A DNA stretch of 64,000 bases from Bifidobacteriaceae bacterium (GCA_031281585.1 JAITFE010000143.1:1-64000); one strand, 5' to 3'. Shown: positions 20,863-36,200, counted from the stretch's first letter. Numbers and translations are program-made. The notes: generated from the sequence alone by a model not told the origin.

Positions 20863-21254
20863 GGCGTGACCCATCTCCTACGTTTCGTTCCCGATTATGG
20901 TTTGACCGCCCCCCGCGCTCGGGCGTGTCGCGCGTTGGGCCCATGGCTCCGCCGCGCATTCGCCTGGATCGAGGGTTTGGTCTCGGCCCCAGCGCCCCCG
21001 CAGGGCGGGTTCGCGCAGGCCGACGGCCGCCTGGCCGGTGCCAGGCAACCGGACTATCTTGCCAGATTCCAGCCCGGTTGTGAAATCGGCTCGGCGGTTC
21101 GTCCCGCCGCCGCCCGCATCGCCGGTGTGGGGCCGCCGCCGCTCTGCCCGATGCCGTTCGGCCGGCCCGCGAATCGCCTTGCCCTGGCTTTTGTTGCCTT
21201 GGCTTTTGTTGCCCTGGCTCTTGACGGGGGCGCCAGCCAACCGGTCCTTGCGCC
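20863..21254 (-). other. Leader region before the S10 operon, no gene seen
   Basis: About 390 bases separate rpsJ from the terminator of the next gene upstream. The minus-strand frames here are rich in Gly and Arg and resemble no known family. A 15-bp unit (TTTTGTTGCCYTGGC on the plus strand) is repeated about three times near 21180-21230. A promoter for the S10 operon must lie here or further upstream, but I cannot point to a convincing -35/-10 pair. A CATAAT hexamer near 20893-20898 (minus strand) is the only -10-like element close to the gene. Confidence 0.4.
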
Positions 21255-21287
21255 AAAAGGCGGGCCAACCGTTTCGGTTGACCCGCC
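21255..21287 (-). terminator. Rho-independent-type terminator of the EF-Tu domain II-like gene
   Basis: On the minus strand GGCGGGTCAACCG and CGGTTGGCCCGCC form a 13-bp stem (one G-U pair) with an AAA loop, followed by TTTT. It begins 28 bases after the stop codon of the upstream gene. It separates that gene from the S10 operon, so rpsJ probably has its own promoter. Confidence 0.8.
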
Positions 21288-21314
21288 TCAGGTCTTGGCG
21301 CCAGCCCGGCGCGG

Positions 21315-21662
21315 CTAGGCCGCCAGCGGCGAATACTCTCTGGGCACCCGCTCGCGCAGTTCCTTGTGCCTCTCGCCGCCTTGGTGCGTCGCCAGCATGC
21401 CCGGCCCAATGTGGCCCGGCGTCAGCTCCGTCACCAGCAGCGTGCAGACGAAGCCTTCCTCGACTTCTTCCACGCGTTCGCCGTTGATGACGATGGCTTC
21501 GATCTTCCCGTGCCGCCTGGCGTGCAGGCCATGTATGTCAATCGCCTGGCCGGCGCCGATTCTTCCTAACTCGACCAATCCCGAGATCGCCGTCCCCTTG
21601 TCCTCAAACAAGAAGACCTGTTCGATCTCGAACTGGAATTCTGAGGGCTGTGTCTCTTCCAC
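21315..21662 (-). CDS. Free-standing EF-Tu domain II-like protein
   Basis: A 115-residue protein with no G-domain. Residues ~14-95 line up by eye with domain II of the EF-Tu encoded next door. EQVFLFEDKGTAISGLVELG matches [25 protein letters not shown] matches EILGL, and LLVTELTPGHIGPGMLA matches [17 protein letters not shown]. The GTG start follows GAGGAG. The gene has its own terminator, so it is a monocistronic or small unit between tuf and rpsJ. Small proteins of this fold occur in other bacteria, but their function is not established as far as I know. Binding of RNA, tRNA ends or a translation factor is a guess. It could also be a decayed GTPase, but the intact frame, start site and terminator argue against that. 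Confidence 0.65.
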   Translation of the reverse strand: MEETQPSEFQFEIEQVFLFEDKGTAISGLVELGRIGAGQAIDIHGLHARRHGKIEAIVINGERVEEVEEGFVCTLLVTELTPGHIGPGMLATHQGGERHKELRERVPREYSPLAA

Positions 21663-21814
21663 TATTCGCTCCTCTCTGAGCCTGACAGGATATGTCTCAA
21701 TCCTAGCTGGCTCTCCCGGCCCCCGATGGACCGAAGGTTGTGTTCCGTCAGGAACGACGGTAGTACCCGTGCCTGGGAATCGACTGGACCCGGCCCGGCC
21801 TGTCCGCGCGGCGT

Positions 21815-22555
21815 TCAGGCCAGGCCCATGACCAGGTTGACCGCGGCGGCGAGGATGACCGTGCCGAACAGATAGGACAGCAGCGCGTGGCGCAGAATGT
21901 CGCGGCGGATGGGCTGGCTCGTGATGCCCGTGTCGGAGACTTGGTAGGCCATGCCCACGGTGAAGGCCACATAGGCGAAGTCGAGGTAGGACGGCAGTTG
22001 GTTGGAGTTGAAGTCAATCCCGCACCCATGGCGGTGATACAGGCGGGCATAACGCAGGGTGTAGAGGGTGTGGATGACCGCCCAGCTCAGCGCCACCGAC
22101 ACAAGGCCGCCAATGGCGTGCGCCACTTGCGCGCCGGCCGAGGCACGCGAGCCCGCCAGCACGTAGACCACGTCCGCGAGCGACACCAGCGCCGCGACCA
22201 CCAGCATCAAGTCCATGGTCCGGCGGCCCGGGTCGTCTTCGGTGGCGTGCGCGGCGGTTTGACGTCCGTCAAGCCGCATGATGCTTCCCCAGACGCCGGC
22301 CAAATAGGCCACCGACACCGTTCCCCAGGCACCGATCAGCGCGTAGGCCCAAGTCGTCAAGAACCCAAGGCCCACTCCGGCCAGCGCCCCAACCGAGACC
22401 AACACCGCCGCCGACCGCTCGGCCCTGTGAACGCGCCGCCGGCCCGGACGTCCCGGATACGGCCCCGCTGATGGATGCGGGTAGCGGTTGGGCGGGTGCG
22501 GGGGCCGGTGGCGCCGCCACGAACCCGTTGCCCCCGTGGAACCGCTCGAGCCCAC
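21815..22555 (-). CDS. DUF1345-family membrane protein
   Basis: The C-terminal ~200 residues match DUF1345: several hydrophobic segments, HTLYTLRYARLYH, GIDFNSNQLPSYLDFAYVAF, GMAYQVSDTGITS and a final LLSYLFGTVILAAAVNLVMG. The family is an inner-membrane protein of unknown function with about six membrane spans. The start is uncertain. I took GTG at 22555, which has GGAG nine bases upstream and gives 246 residues. The frame stays open to 22750, but that upstream part is only Gly/Arg/Pro-rich. The gene sits between tuf and the EF-Tu domain II-like gene, where actinobacteria usually run straight from tuf to rpsJ. Confidence 0.75.
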   Translation of the reverse strand: MGSSGSTGATGSWRRHRPPHPPNRYPHPSAGPYPGRPGRRRVHRAERSAAVLVSVGALAGVGLGFLTTWAYALIGAWGTVSVAYLAGVWGSIMRLDGRQTAAHATEDDPGRRTMDLMLVVAALVSLADVVYVLAGSRASAGAQVAHAIGGLVSVALSWAVIHTLYTLRYARLYHRHGCGIDFNSNQLPSYLDFAYVAFTVGMAYQVSDTGITSQPIRRDILRHALLSYLFGTVILAAAVNLVMGLA

Positions 22556-22896
22556 GGCACCCGCTCCGGCCTGGGCAGGCCCGAAGCTCTGATGAGACGA
22601 TTGATCGCCCTGTCCGGCACGGCCGGCCCGGCCACCGCCACCGGCGCGTCTGCCCTGGCAGTCCCGGCGGCGCCCGGGGGCGCCGCCCGTCCGGTACACG
22701 CAGCCCCACGGATAATCAGACGCCATCCGATCACCCGAAGCCCCAGCCATGGCACCAGTTTCCGCGCCTTCGGAGCACGGCGACCTATGGTGTAGATCAC
22801 ATCTCGCCAGTTGAGAACCGCCAGTTGCGGCGGTTCACGGGCACGTGTTCCAAGCCGCCCGAGGGGAACCGGGTCGCCGGGCGTCGCCGCGCGATG

Positions 22897-22950
22897 TGTG
22901 TCCCCATCTTTCGAAGAAATCACCGTCCCCGATTTGATGGAGGGGACACA
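22897..22950. repeat. Inverted repeat with GGGGACACA arms
   Basis: TGTGTCCCC (22897-22905) and GGGGACACA (22942-22950) are perfect inverted arms around a 36-base centre that itself contains GTCCCCGATTT. Arms of this GGGGAC type are typical of scattered palindromic REP/MITE-like elements in high-GC genomes. The remaining part of the 22556-23028 gap shows no supported gene apart from this and the tuf terminator. Confidence 0.5.
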
Positions 22951-22991
22951 AGAAGAAGGGCCGGGCGGGTTTTCACCTGCCCGGCCCTTTT
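22951..22991 (-). terminator. tuf terminator
   Basis: On the minus strand AAAAGGGCCGGGC, a 12-base loop and GCCCGGCCCTTCTTCTT form a 9-bp GC stem with A/T flanks. It begins about 40 bases after the tuf stop codon and is oriented to end the str operon transcript. Confidence 0.8.
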
Positions 22992-23028
22992 CGGCCGGAG
23001 CGCGCGTCGCCGCGCGTTCGGAGCCTGA

Positions 23029-24219
<1,191 letters not shown>

Positions 24220-24260
24220 TAGGTCCCTCCTAAGGACTTGGGTAGTTGTACCTGACGGGG

Positions 24261-24300
24261 CCTCTCTGGGCCGGGCTTGTGGCCCGGCCGATCCGAGAGG
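24261..24300 (-). promoter_or_regulatory. Two-tier hairpin in the fusA-tuf spacer
   Basis: An inner 8-bp stem (GGCCGGGC/GCCCGGCC around a 5-base loop) is enclosed by an outer stem CCTCTC/GAGAGG, separated by a small internal loop. There is no T-run, so it is more likely an mRNA processing or attenuation structure than a terminator. It lies about 40 bases ahead of the tuf start codon. Confidence 0.5.
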
Positions 24301-24368
24301 GCGACGTGTGGGTCTTCTACGGGTCGTTTCCTATCTATTGTGTACTACTCTCATAACCCCTTAGGACT

Positions 24369-26471
24369 TCACTCGCCCCGGGTCTTCTTGATGATCTCCT
24401 CAGCAACGCTTCGGGGAACTTCAGCATAGCTATCGAACTGCATCGTGTAGACCGCGCGCCCCTGGGTCTTGGAGCGCAAGTCGCCGACATAGCCGAACAT
24501 TGTGGACAGCGGCACGTGGGCACGCACCACCTTAACGCCGGAGGCGTCCTCCATCAATTGGATCTGGCCGCGCCGGGAGTTCAGGTCGCCAATGACTTCG
24601 CCCATGTATTTCTCTGGGGTCCGCACTTCGACGTCCATGATCGGTTCCAGCAGGGCCGGGTCGGCTTTCCTGGCGCCCTCGCGGAACACCATTGAGCCGG
24701 CAATCTTGAAGGCCATCTCCGATGAGTCCACTTCATGATACTGGCCGTCGAGCAGTGTCGCTTTGACGCCCACCACGGGATAGCCGGCCAACGGGCCGGA
24801 ACTCATCGCGTCGAGGATGCCCGCCTCCACCGAGGGGATGTACTCCCGCGGCACGCGGCCGCCCACAACCTTGTTCTCAAACTCGAAGGTCGCCTCGCCG
24901 TCCAACGGCAGCGGCTCGAAGGCCACCTGAACCTTGGCGTACTGCCCGGAGCCGCCGGTCTGCTTCTTGTGGGTGTAGTCGACCTTGTCGACCCTGCGCC
25001 GAATGGTCTCGCGGTAGGCGACCTCCGGCTTGCCAATGTTGGCTTCGACCTTGAATTCGCGCCGCATCCGGTCCACCAGCACGTCGAGGTGCAGTTCGCC
25101 CATGCCCGCGATGATCGTCTGGCCGGTGTCCGGGTTCAAAGACACCCGGAAAGTCGGGTCCTCTTCGGCCAGCTTCTGGATCGCGGTGGACAGCTTCTCC
25201 TGGTCGCTCTTCGAATTCGGCTCGATCGCGACCTGGATCACCGGCTCCGGGAAGGTCATGGACTCCAGGATGATCGGGTGGGTCTGGTCGCACAGGGTGT
25301 CGCCGGTCGTGGTGTCCTTCAGGCCGATCACCGCGTAGATGTGTCCGGCGGTGATGTCCGGCACCGGGTTTTCCTTGTTGGAGTGCATCTGGAACAACTT
25401 GCCGACACGTTCCCGGCGGCCCTTCGTGGAGTTCAGCACCTGGGCGCCGGTGACCACGTGCCCGGAATAGACCCGGACATAGGTGAGCTTGCCGTAGAAC
25501 GGATGGGCCACCACCTTGAACGCCAACGCGGCGAACGGCTCCTTGGCCGACGGCTCGCGCACCATCTGGACCGCCTGGTCCTTCGGGTCGAAGCCGATCA
25601 TGGGCGGCACTTCCAGCGGAGAGGGCAAGAACTCAATGACCGCGTCCAGCATGGGCTGGACGCCCTTGTTCTTGAACGCCGAGCCGCAGAAGACCGGGAA
25701 AATGTCGCCCGCCACGGTCATCTTGCGAATGCCCTGACGCAATTCCGCGACCGAGAGCTCGCCGGTCTCCAAGTACTTCTCCAACAGTTCGTCGGAAGCT
25801 TCCGCCACAACCTCGACCAGCTTCGCCCGGTACTCGTTGGCCTGGTCCACCAGGTCGGCGGGAATCGCCTCGACTTTGTAGTCCTCGCCCTTTTGGACTT
25901 CGCCCTCCCAGGTCAGCGCCCGCAGTTCGAGCAGGTCGACAACGCCCCGGAACGTCGACTCGGCGCCAATCGGCAGTTGCATGACGAGCGGCTTGGCGCC
26001 CAACCGGTCCACAATGGTGTTCACGGTGTAGAAGAAGTCCGCGCCGATCTTGTCCATCTTGTTGACGAAGCAGATGCGCGGCACGTTGTATTTGTCGGCC
26101 TGCCGCCAGACGGTCTCCGACTGGGGCTCCACGCCCTCCTTGCCGTCGAACACCGCCACGGCCCCGTCCAGGACGCGCAGCGAGCGCTCCACCTCCACGG
26201 TGAAGTCGACGTGCCCGGGCGTGTCGATGATGTTGATCTGGTGGTCCTTCCAGAAACACGTGGTCGCGGCCGAGGTGATCGTGATGCCGCGTTCCTGCTC
26301 CTGCTCCATCCAGTCCATGGTGGACGCGCCGTCGTGGGTTTCGCCGATCTTGTAGTTGATGCCGGTGTAGAACAAGATCCGCTCAGTCACGGTGGTCTTG
26401 CCAGCATCGATGTGTGCCATGATGCCGATGTTGCGGACCTGCTTGAGGTCGGTCAGCACGTCGAGTGCCAC
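24369..26471 (-). CDS. fusA: Elongation factor G
   Basis: Translocation GTPase, 700 residues. G-domain motifs are [22 protein letters not shown] and NKMD, all near the N-terminus. Downstream are the EF-G domain II/III/IV features, such as [14 protein letters not shown] and [14 protein letters not shown]. The C-terminal [21 protein letters not shown] is characteristic. The GTG start follows AAGGA. About 200 bases without a supported gene separate it from rpsG. Confidence 0.98.
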   Translation of the reverse strand: MALDVLTDLKQVRNIGIMAHIDAGKTTVTERILFYTGINYKIGETHDGASTMDWMEQEQERGITITSAATTCFWKDHQINIIDTPGHVDFTVEVERSLRVLDGAVAVFDGKEGVEPQSETVWRQADKYNVPRICFVNKMDKIGADFFYTVNTIVDRLGAKPLVMQLPIGAESTFRGVVDLLELRALTWEGEVQKGEDYKVEAIPADLVDQANEYRAKLVEVVAEASDELLEKYLETGELSVAELRQGIRKMTVAGDIFPVFCGSAFKNKGVQPMLDAVIEFLPSPLEVPPMIGFDPKDQAVQMVREPSAKEPFAALAFKVVAHPFYGKLTYVRVYSGHVVTGAQVLNSTKGRRERVGKLFQMHSNKENPVPDITAGHIYAVIGLKDTTTGDTLCDQTHPIILESMTFPEPVIQVAIEPNSKSDQEKLSTAIQKLAEEDPTFRVSLNPDTGQTIIAGMGELHLDVLVDRMRREFKVEANIGKPEVAYRETIRRRVDKVDYTHKKQTGGSGQYAKVQVAFEPLPLDGEATFEFENKVVGGRVPREYIPSVEAGILDAMSSGPLAGYPVVGVKATLLDGQYHEVDSSEMAFKIAGSMVFREGARKADPALLEPIMDVEVRTPEKYMGEVIGDLNSRRGQIQLMEDASGVKVVRAHVPLSTMFGYVGDLRSKTQGRAVYTMQFDSYAEVPRSVAEEIIKKTRGE

Positions 26472-26669
26472 GGGTTTTCCTTATCTCTCTTGCTATTCAC
26501 TTCGTCTACTCCCTCTTCCCGGCAAGCGCAAGCCGCCGATGCCGTCTGGCCAACTCCCAGCCCCGCAGCCGGTCTTTGGGGGCTCCCCTGCCCGAACCCC
26601 CCTGACGCGAGCCGACGCCGGGAGCAGCCACACGGCATCGGGCAACGTTTGGCGCCCCAGGCGCCGCCG

Positions 26670-27140
26670 CTACCAGCGGTAGTGCGCGAACGCCCGGTTG
26701 GCCTCGGCCATCTTGTGGGTGTCCTCGCGACGCTTGACGGCCGCGCCCAAACCATTGGAGGCGTCGAGGATCTCGTTCATCAGCCTGAGCGTCATGGTCT
26801 TCTCCCGCCGCGCCCGCGAGTAGCCGACCAGCCAGCGCAGCGCCAACGTGGTGGCGCGGGCGGGCTTGACCTCGACCGGCACCTGGTAGGTCGCGCCGCC
26901 AACCCGGCGCGACTTGACTTCCAACGACGGACGGATGTTGTCCAATGCCCGCTTCAGCAGCGTGACCGCGTCCGCGTCGGTCTTCTCGGCGGCGCCGCTC
27001 AGCGCGCCGTAGACAATGGACTGCGCGATGGTCTTCTTGCCGTCCAGCAACACCTTGTTGACCAGTTGGGTCACCAGCGGGCTGTCGTAGACGGGGTCTT
27101 GGACCAACGGGCGCCTGGGCGCCGGTCCCTTGCGCGGCAT
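26670..27140 (-). CDS. rpsG: Ribosomal protein S7
   Basis: Small-subunit head protein S7, 156 residues, with [40 protein letters not shown] and the signature [17 protein letters not shown]. The ATG shares a base with the rpsL stop (TAATG). A longer frame extends into rpsL and is not used. Confidence 0.98.
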   Translation of the reverse strand: MPRKGPAPRRPLVQDPVYDSPLVTQLVNKVLLDGKKTIAQSIVYGALSGAAEKTDADAVTLLKRALDNIRPSLEVKSRRVGGATYQVPVEVKPARATTLALRWLVGYSRARREKTMTLRLMNEILDASNGLGAAVKRREDTHKMAEANRAFAHYRW

Positions 27141-27514
27141 TAGCTCTTCTCCTTCTTCGCCCCGTAGCGCGAGCGCGCCTGCTGGCGTCCGCGCACCCCC
27201 TGGGTGTCCAACGCCCCGCGCACAATCTTGTACCGCACGCCGGGCAGATCCCGGACGCGGCCGCCGCGGACCAACACGATCGAGTGCTCCTGCAGGTTGT
27301 GGCCCACTCCCGGAATGTAAGCGGTCACCTCGACGCCGTTCGACAGCCGCACGCGCGCCACCTTGCGCAGCGCCGAGTTCGGCTTCTTCGGGGTCGTGGT
27401 GTACACGCGCGTGCAAACGCCACGCCTTTGGGGGGACCCCTTCAGGGCCGGGGTCTTGGTCTTCCCCGCCTTGGCGGTCCGGCCTTTACGGACCAACTGC
27501 TGGATAGTGGGCAC
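27140..27514 (-). CDS. rpsL: Ribosomal protein S12
   Basis: Decoding-centre protein S12, 124 residues. The segment [19 protein letters not shown] keeps the lysine whose mutation gives streptomycin resistance, so the susceptible-type residue is present. [20 protein letters not shown] is the second conserved block. The start is GTG. It is the first gene of the str operon. Confidence 0.98.
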   Translation of the reverse strand: MPTIQQLVRKGRTAKAGKTKTPALKGSPQRRGVCTRVYTTTPKKPNSALRKVARVRLSNGVEVTAYIPGVGHNLQEHSIVLVRGGRVRDLPGVRYKIVRGALDTQGVRGRQQARSRYGAKKEKS

Positions 27515-27602
27515 TAGGACTCCATCTAGGTTTTACTCGGAAGTGGTTGGAGGGCGCGTCAGCATGACACTATGAGCCCGCGAGGCGGACACACGGAGGA
27601 TT

Positions 27603-27632
27603 AGGGTACATCGCGGGGCGTGCCAGCGTCAA
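27603..27632 (-). promoter_or_regulatory. Candidate promoter of rpsL-rpsG-fusA-tuf
   Basis: On the minus strand TTGACG and TACCCT are spaced by 18 bases, a reasonable sigma-A-type match. They lie about 90 bases ahead of the rpsL start, just after the end of the PAS gene. This allows the str operon to be expressed independently of rpoBC. Confidence 0.6.
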
Positions 27633-27678
27633 AATGACTTGTCGCCGGCCCGCCCGCCGGGCAAACCCTCGGCTTTGG

Positions 27679-29112
27679 TCAGCGGCGCGCAAACGCCTCG
27701 GCGAGCGGGCCGGATCGGCGCGATCCATACAGGGCCGGGCCGGTCGGATCCGTCGGGATGGCCAGCAGGTGCCGGGCGGCCTGGGAGATCTGGTCGATCG
27801 GCGATTGAACGGCCGACCGGTCGAAGGGACGGGCCTCGGCCGCGCACTGGGCGGCCAGCGCCCGGAAGGACGCCAACTCCTCGTGACCACGCGACAGCCT
27901 GAGGTCGATCGGCCCGACAAACGGGCCAAGCGTGCGCGACATGCCGTAACGGGGCACTTGGATGCGCCACGCCGCCAGCAGCTTTTGGAACTGCCCGAAC
28001 TCGACCGAGCAGGCGTCCACCTCCCCCGCAACCTGCCGCAGCGCCGACGCGGCCATTCCCAGGCGGCCGGCCAGGGCGTCCACGCCGTCCGACAGGGCCT
28101 GGCAGAGCAGCGGCACGTAGCTGAGGCCGTCCGGCGGGGCCAAGCCGTCCAGCACCTCGATGGCGAAGTTGATCACCATGTCGTCATGCAGATGGGCCAA
28201 GGCGATCAGGAACCGCAGTTCCATCACTTTGCCCCGCACTTCGCCGAGCCGGGCGGTCAGCGGCCTGATCGCGCGGTCCACACCGCCGCCCAGGCAGTCC
28301 ATGGCGCGCGCGGTCGAGGCCAGAATTGGCGCATGGGCTTCGACTTGCGCGGAGGCGTTCGAAGCCACCGTCGTCACCCCGGCCAAGTCCGCCAGCGTGC
28401 CGGAGAGCTCCCCGGCCACGGAGCCGAGCGCCTCGGCCAGGCTCTGGAGCGAGTCAAGGCGCCCCAGGATCTCTCCCAGGCGGTCGCGCAGGAACAAGGC
28501 CGCCCGCAAGATGTCCGCCACCTCGCCCGTGGCGTCCGGCCTGGCCAGGCGCTCATGCGACGCCGCCACCCGGGCCGTCGACTCGGCCGGCAGCGCCGCG
28601 AACATGAAGTCGTCGTAGGAGGCGAAGCCGGCTTTGGCCAGGAGCCTTGAAAGGTGGCCGAGGCCCACCGCCGCGCTTTCAGCCCGGCTTTGGCCCGCCC
28701 GCCGGGCCGCGTCCTCCAGCGCCGCGGAGGCCTCATACAGGTCCGATGCCGTCTGCCACAGTTTGTCCGCGCATGGGGTGGCGCGCACGGACAGGAAGCC
28801 GTCGCCCAGGGGCGTGATGGTGGCAAACACCCAGTACGTGTACCCGTCTTTCGCCAAGTTGCGCACATAGGCCGCGAACGGCCGACGCGCCAGGATTGTG
28901 TCCCACATCAGCCGGAAGGCGCCGCCCGGCATGCCCGGGTGGCGGATCAGGTTGTGGGGCGCTCCCATCAATTCGCCTTGGTCGAAAGCCGACAGGCGCT
29001 GGAAGACGCTGTTGGCGCCTGTGATGACGCCCTTGCGGTCCGTCGTTGAGAAGAACAGGTCGTCAATCCCGACCACCCTGAAACGTCCGTTGGGTCGCTC
29101 CCGCCGGTCCAT
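27679..29112 (-). CDS. PAS-domain sensor protein, paralogue of the one next to pilB
   Basis: A 477-residue soluble protein. Residues ~14-125 form a PAS domain of the Aer/energy-taxis kind (DDLFFSTTDRKGVITGANSV, LMGAPHNLIRHPGMPGGAFR, YVRNLAKDGYTYWVFATITP). The rest is a long helical region without the classical methyl-accepting hairpin that I can recognise. It matches the protein at 41046-42467 over its whole length, including HLHDDMVINFA and FQKLLAAWRIQVPRYG. The ATG preceded by AAAGGGGG was chosen over an upstream frame rich in Ala. It stands between rpoC and rpsL, which are usually neighbours. The ligand (perhaps FAD or haem) and the output are unknown. Confidence 0.8.
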   Translation of the reverse strand: MDRRERPNGRFRVVGIDDLFFSTTDRKGVITGANSVFQRLSAFDQGELMGAPHNLIRHPGMPGGAFRLMWDTILARRPFAAYVRNLAKDGYTYWVFATITPLGDGFLSVRATPCADKLWQTASDLYEASAALEDAARRAGQSRAESAAVGLGHLSRLLAKAGFASYDDFMFAALPAESTARVAASHERLARPDATGEVADILRAALFLRDRLGEILGRLDSLQSLAEALGSVAGELSGTLADLAGVTTVASNASAQVEAHAPILASTARAMDCLGGGVDRAIRPLTARLGEVRGKVMELRFLIALAHLHDDMVINFAIEVLDGLAPPDGLSYVPLLCQALSDGVDALAGRLGMAASALRQVAGEVDACSVEFGQFQKLLAAWRIQVPRYGMSRTLGPFVGPIDLRLSRGHEELASFRALAAQCAAEARPFDRSAVQSPIDQISQAARHLLAIPTDPTGPALYGSRRSGPLAEAFARR

Positions 29113-29286
29113 GTCGCCCCCTTTGAAATCGCATTCGCTTTGCTCAGGCGAAGCCCTGGTCAGGGTGCGAGCTGTCTTCGCAGGGGCTGGGCGCGCGCCT
29201 TTCGACACGATGCGCACAGCCGCTGCGGCCACCGACACGGTCCCCCGACGTCAGTAATTCTACCCGCCAAAGCCGGGGACGGTGCC

Positions 29287-29350
29287 ACAGAAAACGGAGA
29301 CGGCGCCTATTTTCCCGTGGCGGGAAATAGGCGCCGTCCCCGTTTTCTGT
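29287..29350 (-). terminator. Long inverted repeat 5 bases after rpoC
   Basis: Two arms of about 29 bases (ACAGAAAACGG-A-GACGGCGCCTATT... and its complement) pair almost completely, with one substitution and one extra T, around a 4-base loop. It can act as a terminator for rpoBC. Its arms contain the GGGGACGGCGCC...GAAAATAGG wording common to palindromic REP/MITE-like repeats, so it may have arrived as such an element. Confidence 0.75.
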
Positions 29351-29354
29351 CGGG

Positions 29355-33233
<3,879 letters not shown>

Positions 33234-33284
33234 GTCAGTCCCTGCTTCCTTATGTACTAGCTGTACTGGCTGAAAAAGTTCTGG

Positions 33285-36200
33285 TCAGATCTCGTCGATC
33301 GAGGAGGCGTCCGGCCGGCGGGCCAGGTCAATGCCCAGCTCCTCCGCCGCCCGGTAGACCTCGTCATCCGAGTCCCGCATCTCGATGGTGGTGCCGTCCG
33401 CGGACATGACGTCCACGTTCAGGCAGAGCGACTTCATCTCTTGCATCAACACCCGGAAGGACTCCGGAATGCCCGGTTCGTGGACATTCTCGCCCTTGAC
33501 GATCGCCTCGTAGACCTTGACGCGACCCACCACGTCGTCAGACTTGATGGTCAGCAACTCCTGCAAGGCGTAGGCGGCGCCGTACGCCTCCAACGCCCAC
33601 ACCTCCATCTCGCCGAACCGCTGCCCGCCGAACTGGGCTTTGCCGCCCAACGGCTGCTGGGTGATCATTGAGTAAGGGCCGGTCGACCGGGCGTGGATCT
33701 TGTCGTCCACCAAGTGGTGCAGCTTCAAGATGTACATCTCGCCGACCGCCACCGGCTCTGGGAACGGCTCGCCGGAGCGGCCGTCGAACAAAGTCGCCTT
33801 GCCATTCTGGTCCACCAGACGCTGGCCGTCGCGGTTGGGCGTGGTGCAGCCAAGCAACCCCGTCAACTCATCCTCCTGCACGCCATCGAACACCGGCGTG
33901 GCGATCGGCTGGCCGGGGTGGCCCTCCATCATCTTCTCGGTGAACCGCTTGGCCCATTCGGCGCTCGCGTCGTCGATCTTCCAACCCTGCGACGCGATCC
34001 AACCCATGTGCAGTTCCAGGACCTGGCCCACATTCATGCGGCCGGGCACGCCCAGAGGGTTCAAGATGACGTCAACCGGGGTGCCGTCCGCGAGGAACGG
34101 CATGTCCTCCACCGGGAGGATCTTCGAGATGACGCCCTTGTTGCCGTGGCGGCCCGCCAGCTTGTCGCCGTCGGTGATCTTGCGGCGTTGGGCAATGTGG
34201 ACCCGGACAACCTGGTTGACCCCGGGGGCCAACTCGTCGCCATCGTCCCTTGAAAACTCCCTGACGCCGATCACCGTGCCGGATTCGCCGTGCGGCACCT
34301 TCAGCGACGTGTCCCGCACCTCGCGGGCCTTCTCGCCGAAGATCGCCCGCAGCAGGCGCTCCTCCGGGGTCAACTCGGTTTCGCCCTTCGGCGTCACCTT
34401 GCCCACCAGCACGTCGCCGGCCTGGACTTCCGCGCCGATCCGGATGATCCCGCGTTCGTCCAAGTCCGCCAACGACTCCTCGGAGGCGTTGGGGATGTCG
34501 CGGGTGATCTCCTCCGGCCCCAGCTTGGTGTCCCGTGCGTCCACCTCATGCTCCTCGATGTGGATCGAGGAGAGCACGTCATCTTGGACCAGGCGCTTCG
34601 ACAGGATGATCGCGTCCTCGTAGTTGTGGCCCTCCCAGCTCATGAAGGCCACCTTGAGGTTGCGTCCCAACGCCAACTCGCCCAAGTCGGTGGCGGGGCC
34701 GTCCGCCAGCACCTGGCCGGCCTTGATCTGATCGCCTTCCTCCACCACGACGCGCTGGTTGTAGCTGGTGCCCTGGTTGGACCGCTGGAACTTGGCCACC
34801 CGGTAGACCCGGTCGGTGCCGTCGTTGTTGGACACCACAACCGAGTCCGCAGAGACCTCCTGGACCACGCCATCCTTTTCGGCGATGATCACGTCCCCCG
34901 CGTCGATCGCGGCCCGCAGCTCCATGCCGGTGCCCACCAGCGGCGCCTCCGACCGCAACAGCGGCACCGCCTGGCGCTGCATGTTGGCGCCCATCAACGC
35001 GCGGTTCGCGTCATCGTGTTCCAAGAACGGGATCATGGCGGTGGCCACGGACACCATCTGCCTGGGCGAGACGTCCATGTAGGCGATCTCGTCCGGGTGG
35101 ATGAACTCGACCTCGCCGCCCCTGGTTCGCGCCAGAACCCGGTCCTCGGCGAACGATCCGTCCGGGCCCAGAGGCGCGTTGGCCTGCGCGATCACGTAAC
35201 GGTCCTCGTCATCGGCCGTCAAATAGCGGACCTCGTCGGTGACGCGCCCATCCGTCACAACCCGATACGGCGTCTCAATGAAACCGTACGGGTTGATCCG
35301 CCCATAGGTGGCCAACGAGCCGATCAGACCGATGTTCGGGCCTTCAGGCGTCTCGATTGGGCACATGCGGCCGTAGTGGGACGGGTGAACGTCCCGGACC
35401 TCCATGCCCGCCCGGTCGCGGCTGAGGCCGCCGGGGCCAAGCGCGGACAGCCGCCGCTTGTGGGTCAGCCCGGCCAGCGGGTTGTTCTGATCCATGAACT
35501 GCGACAGCTGCGACGTGCCGAAGAACTCCTTGATCGAAGCGACGACCGGCCGGATGTTGATCAGCGTCTGCGGTGTGATCGCCTCCACATCCTGGGTGGT
35601 CATGCGCTCGCGCACCACCCGTTCCATCCTGGACAGGCCCGTCCGGACCTGGTTCTGGATCAACTCCCCCACCGCGCGGATGCGGCGGTTGCCGAAGTGG
35701 TCAATGTCGTCCGTCTCAATCCGGATCGTGGTCGCGCCGGTGTCCAATTCCTTGGCCCCGGCGTGCAACGCCGCCAGATACTTGATCGTGGCGATGATGT
35801 CTTCCACCCGCAAGGTCGAAGACCGGGTGTCGGTCGGCAACCCCAGCTTGCGGTTGACCTTGTAACGCCCGACCTTCGCCAAGTCGTAACGCTTGGAGTT
35901 GAGGTAGAACGTGTCCAGCAGGTTGCGGCCCGCCTCCGCCGTGGGCGGCTCGCCCGGGCGGATCTTGCGGTAGATGTCGACCAGCGCGTCCTCTTGCGTT
36001 TCCACATGATCGCGCTCAAGCGTCTCCAAGACCGTGGGGAAGTCGCGGAACTGAGCCCTGATCTCCTCTTCGGTCACGCCGAGGGCCTTCAGGAAGACCG
36101 TCACCGACTGCTTGCGCTTGCGGTCGATCCGAACGCCCACGGTGTCCCGCTTGTCGATCTCAAACTCCAGCCAAGCGCCCCGCGAGGGGATGATCTTGGC

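Noticed and set aside
20878-21240. Possible 120-residue gene between rpsJ and the EF-Tu domain II-like gene
   Set aside because: Composition is Gly/Arg-rich without domains. The SQGNK repeats come from a short DNA repeat. The position is that of the S10 leader.
22357-22923. Open frame overlapping the start of the DUF1345 gene in another frame
   Set aside because: The N-terminal part (NWRDVIYTIGRR and on) looks mildly protein-like, but the rest is Arg/Pro/Gly-rich and overlaps a family-supported gene. No binding site was seen.
29113-29238. N-terminal extension of the PAS protein
   Set aside because: The extension is Ala/Arg-rich, absent from the paralogue, and the internal ATG has a strong AAAGGGGG site.
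35380-35520. Possible rifampicin resistance changes in rpoB
   Set aside because: The resistance region reads as susceptible type at the Asp, His and Ser positions usually mutated.
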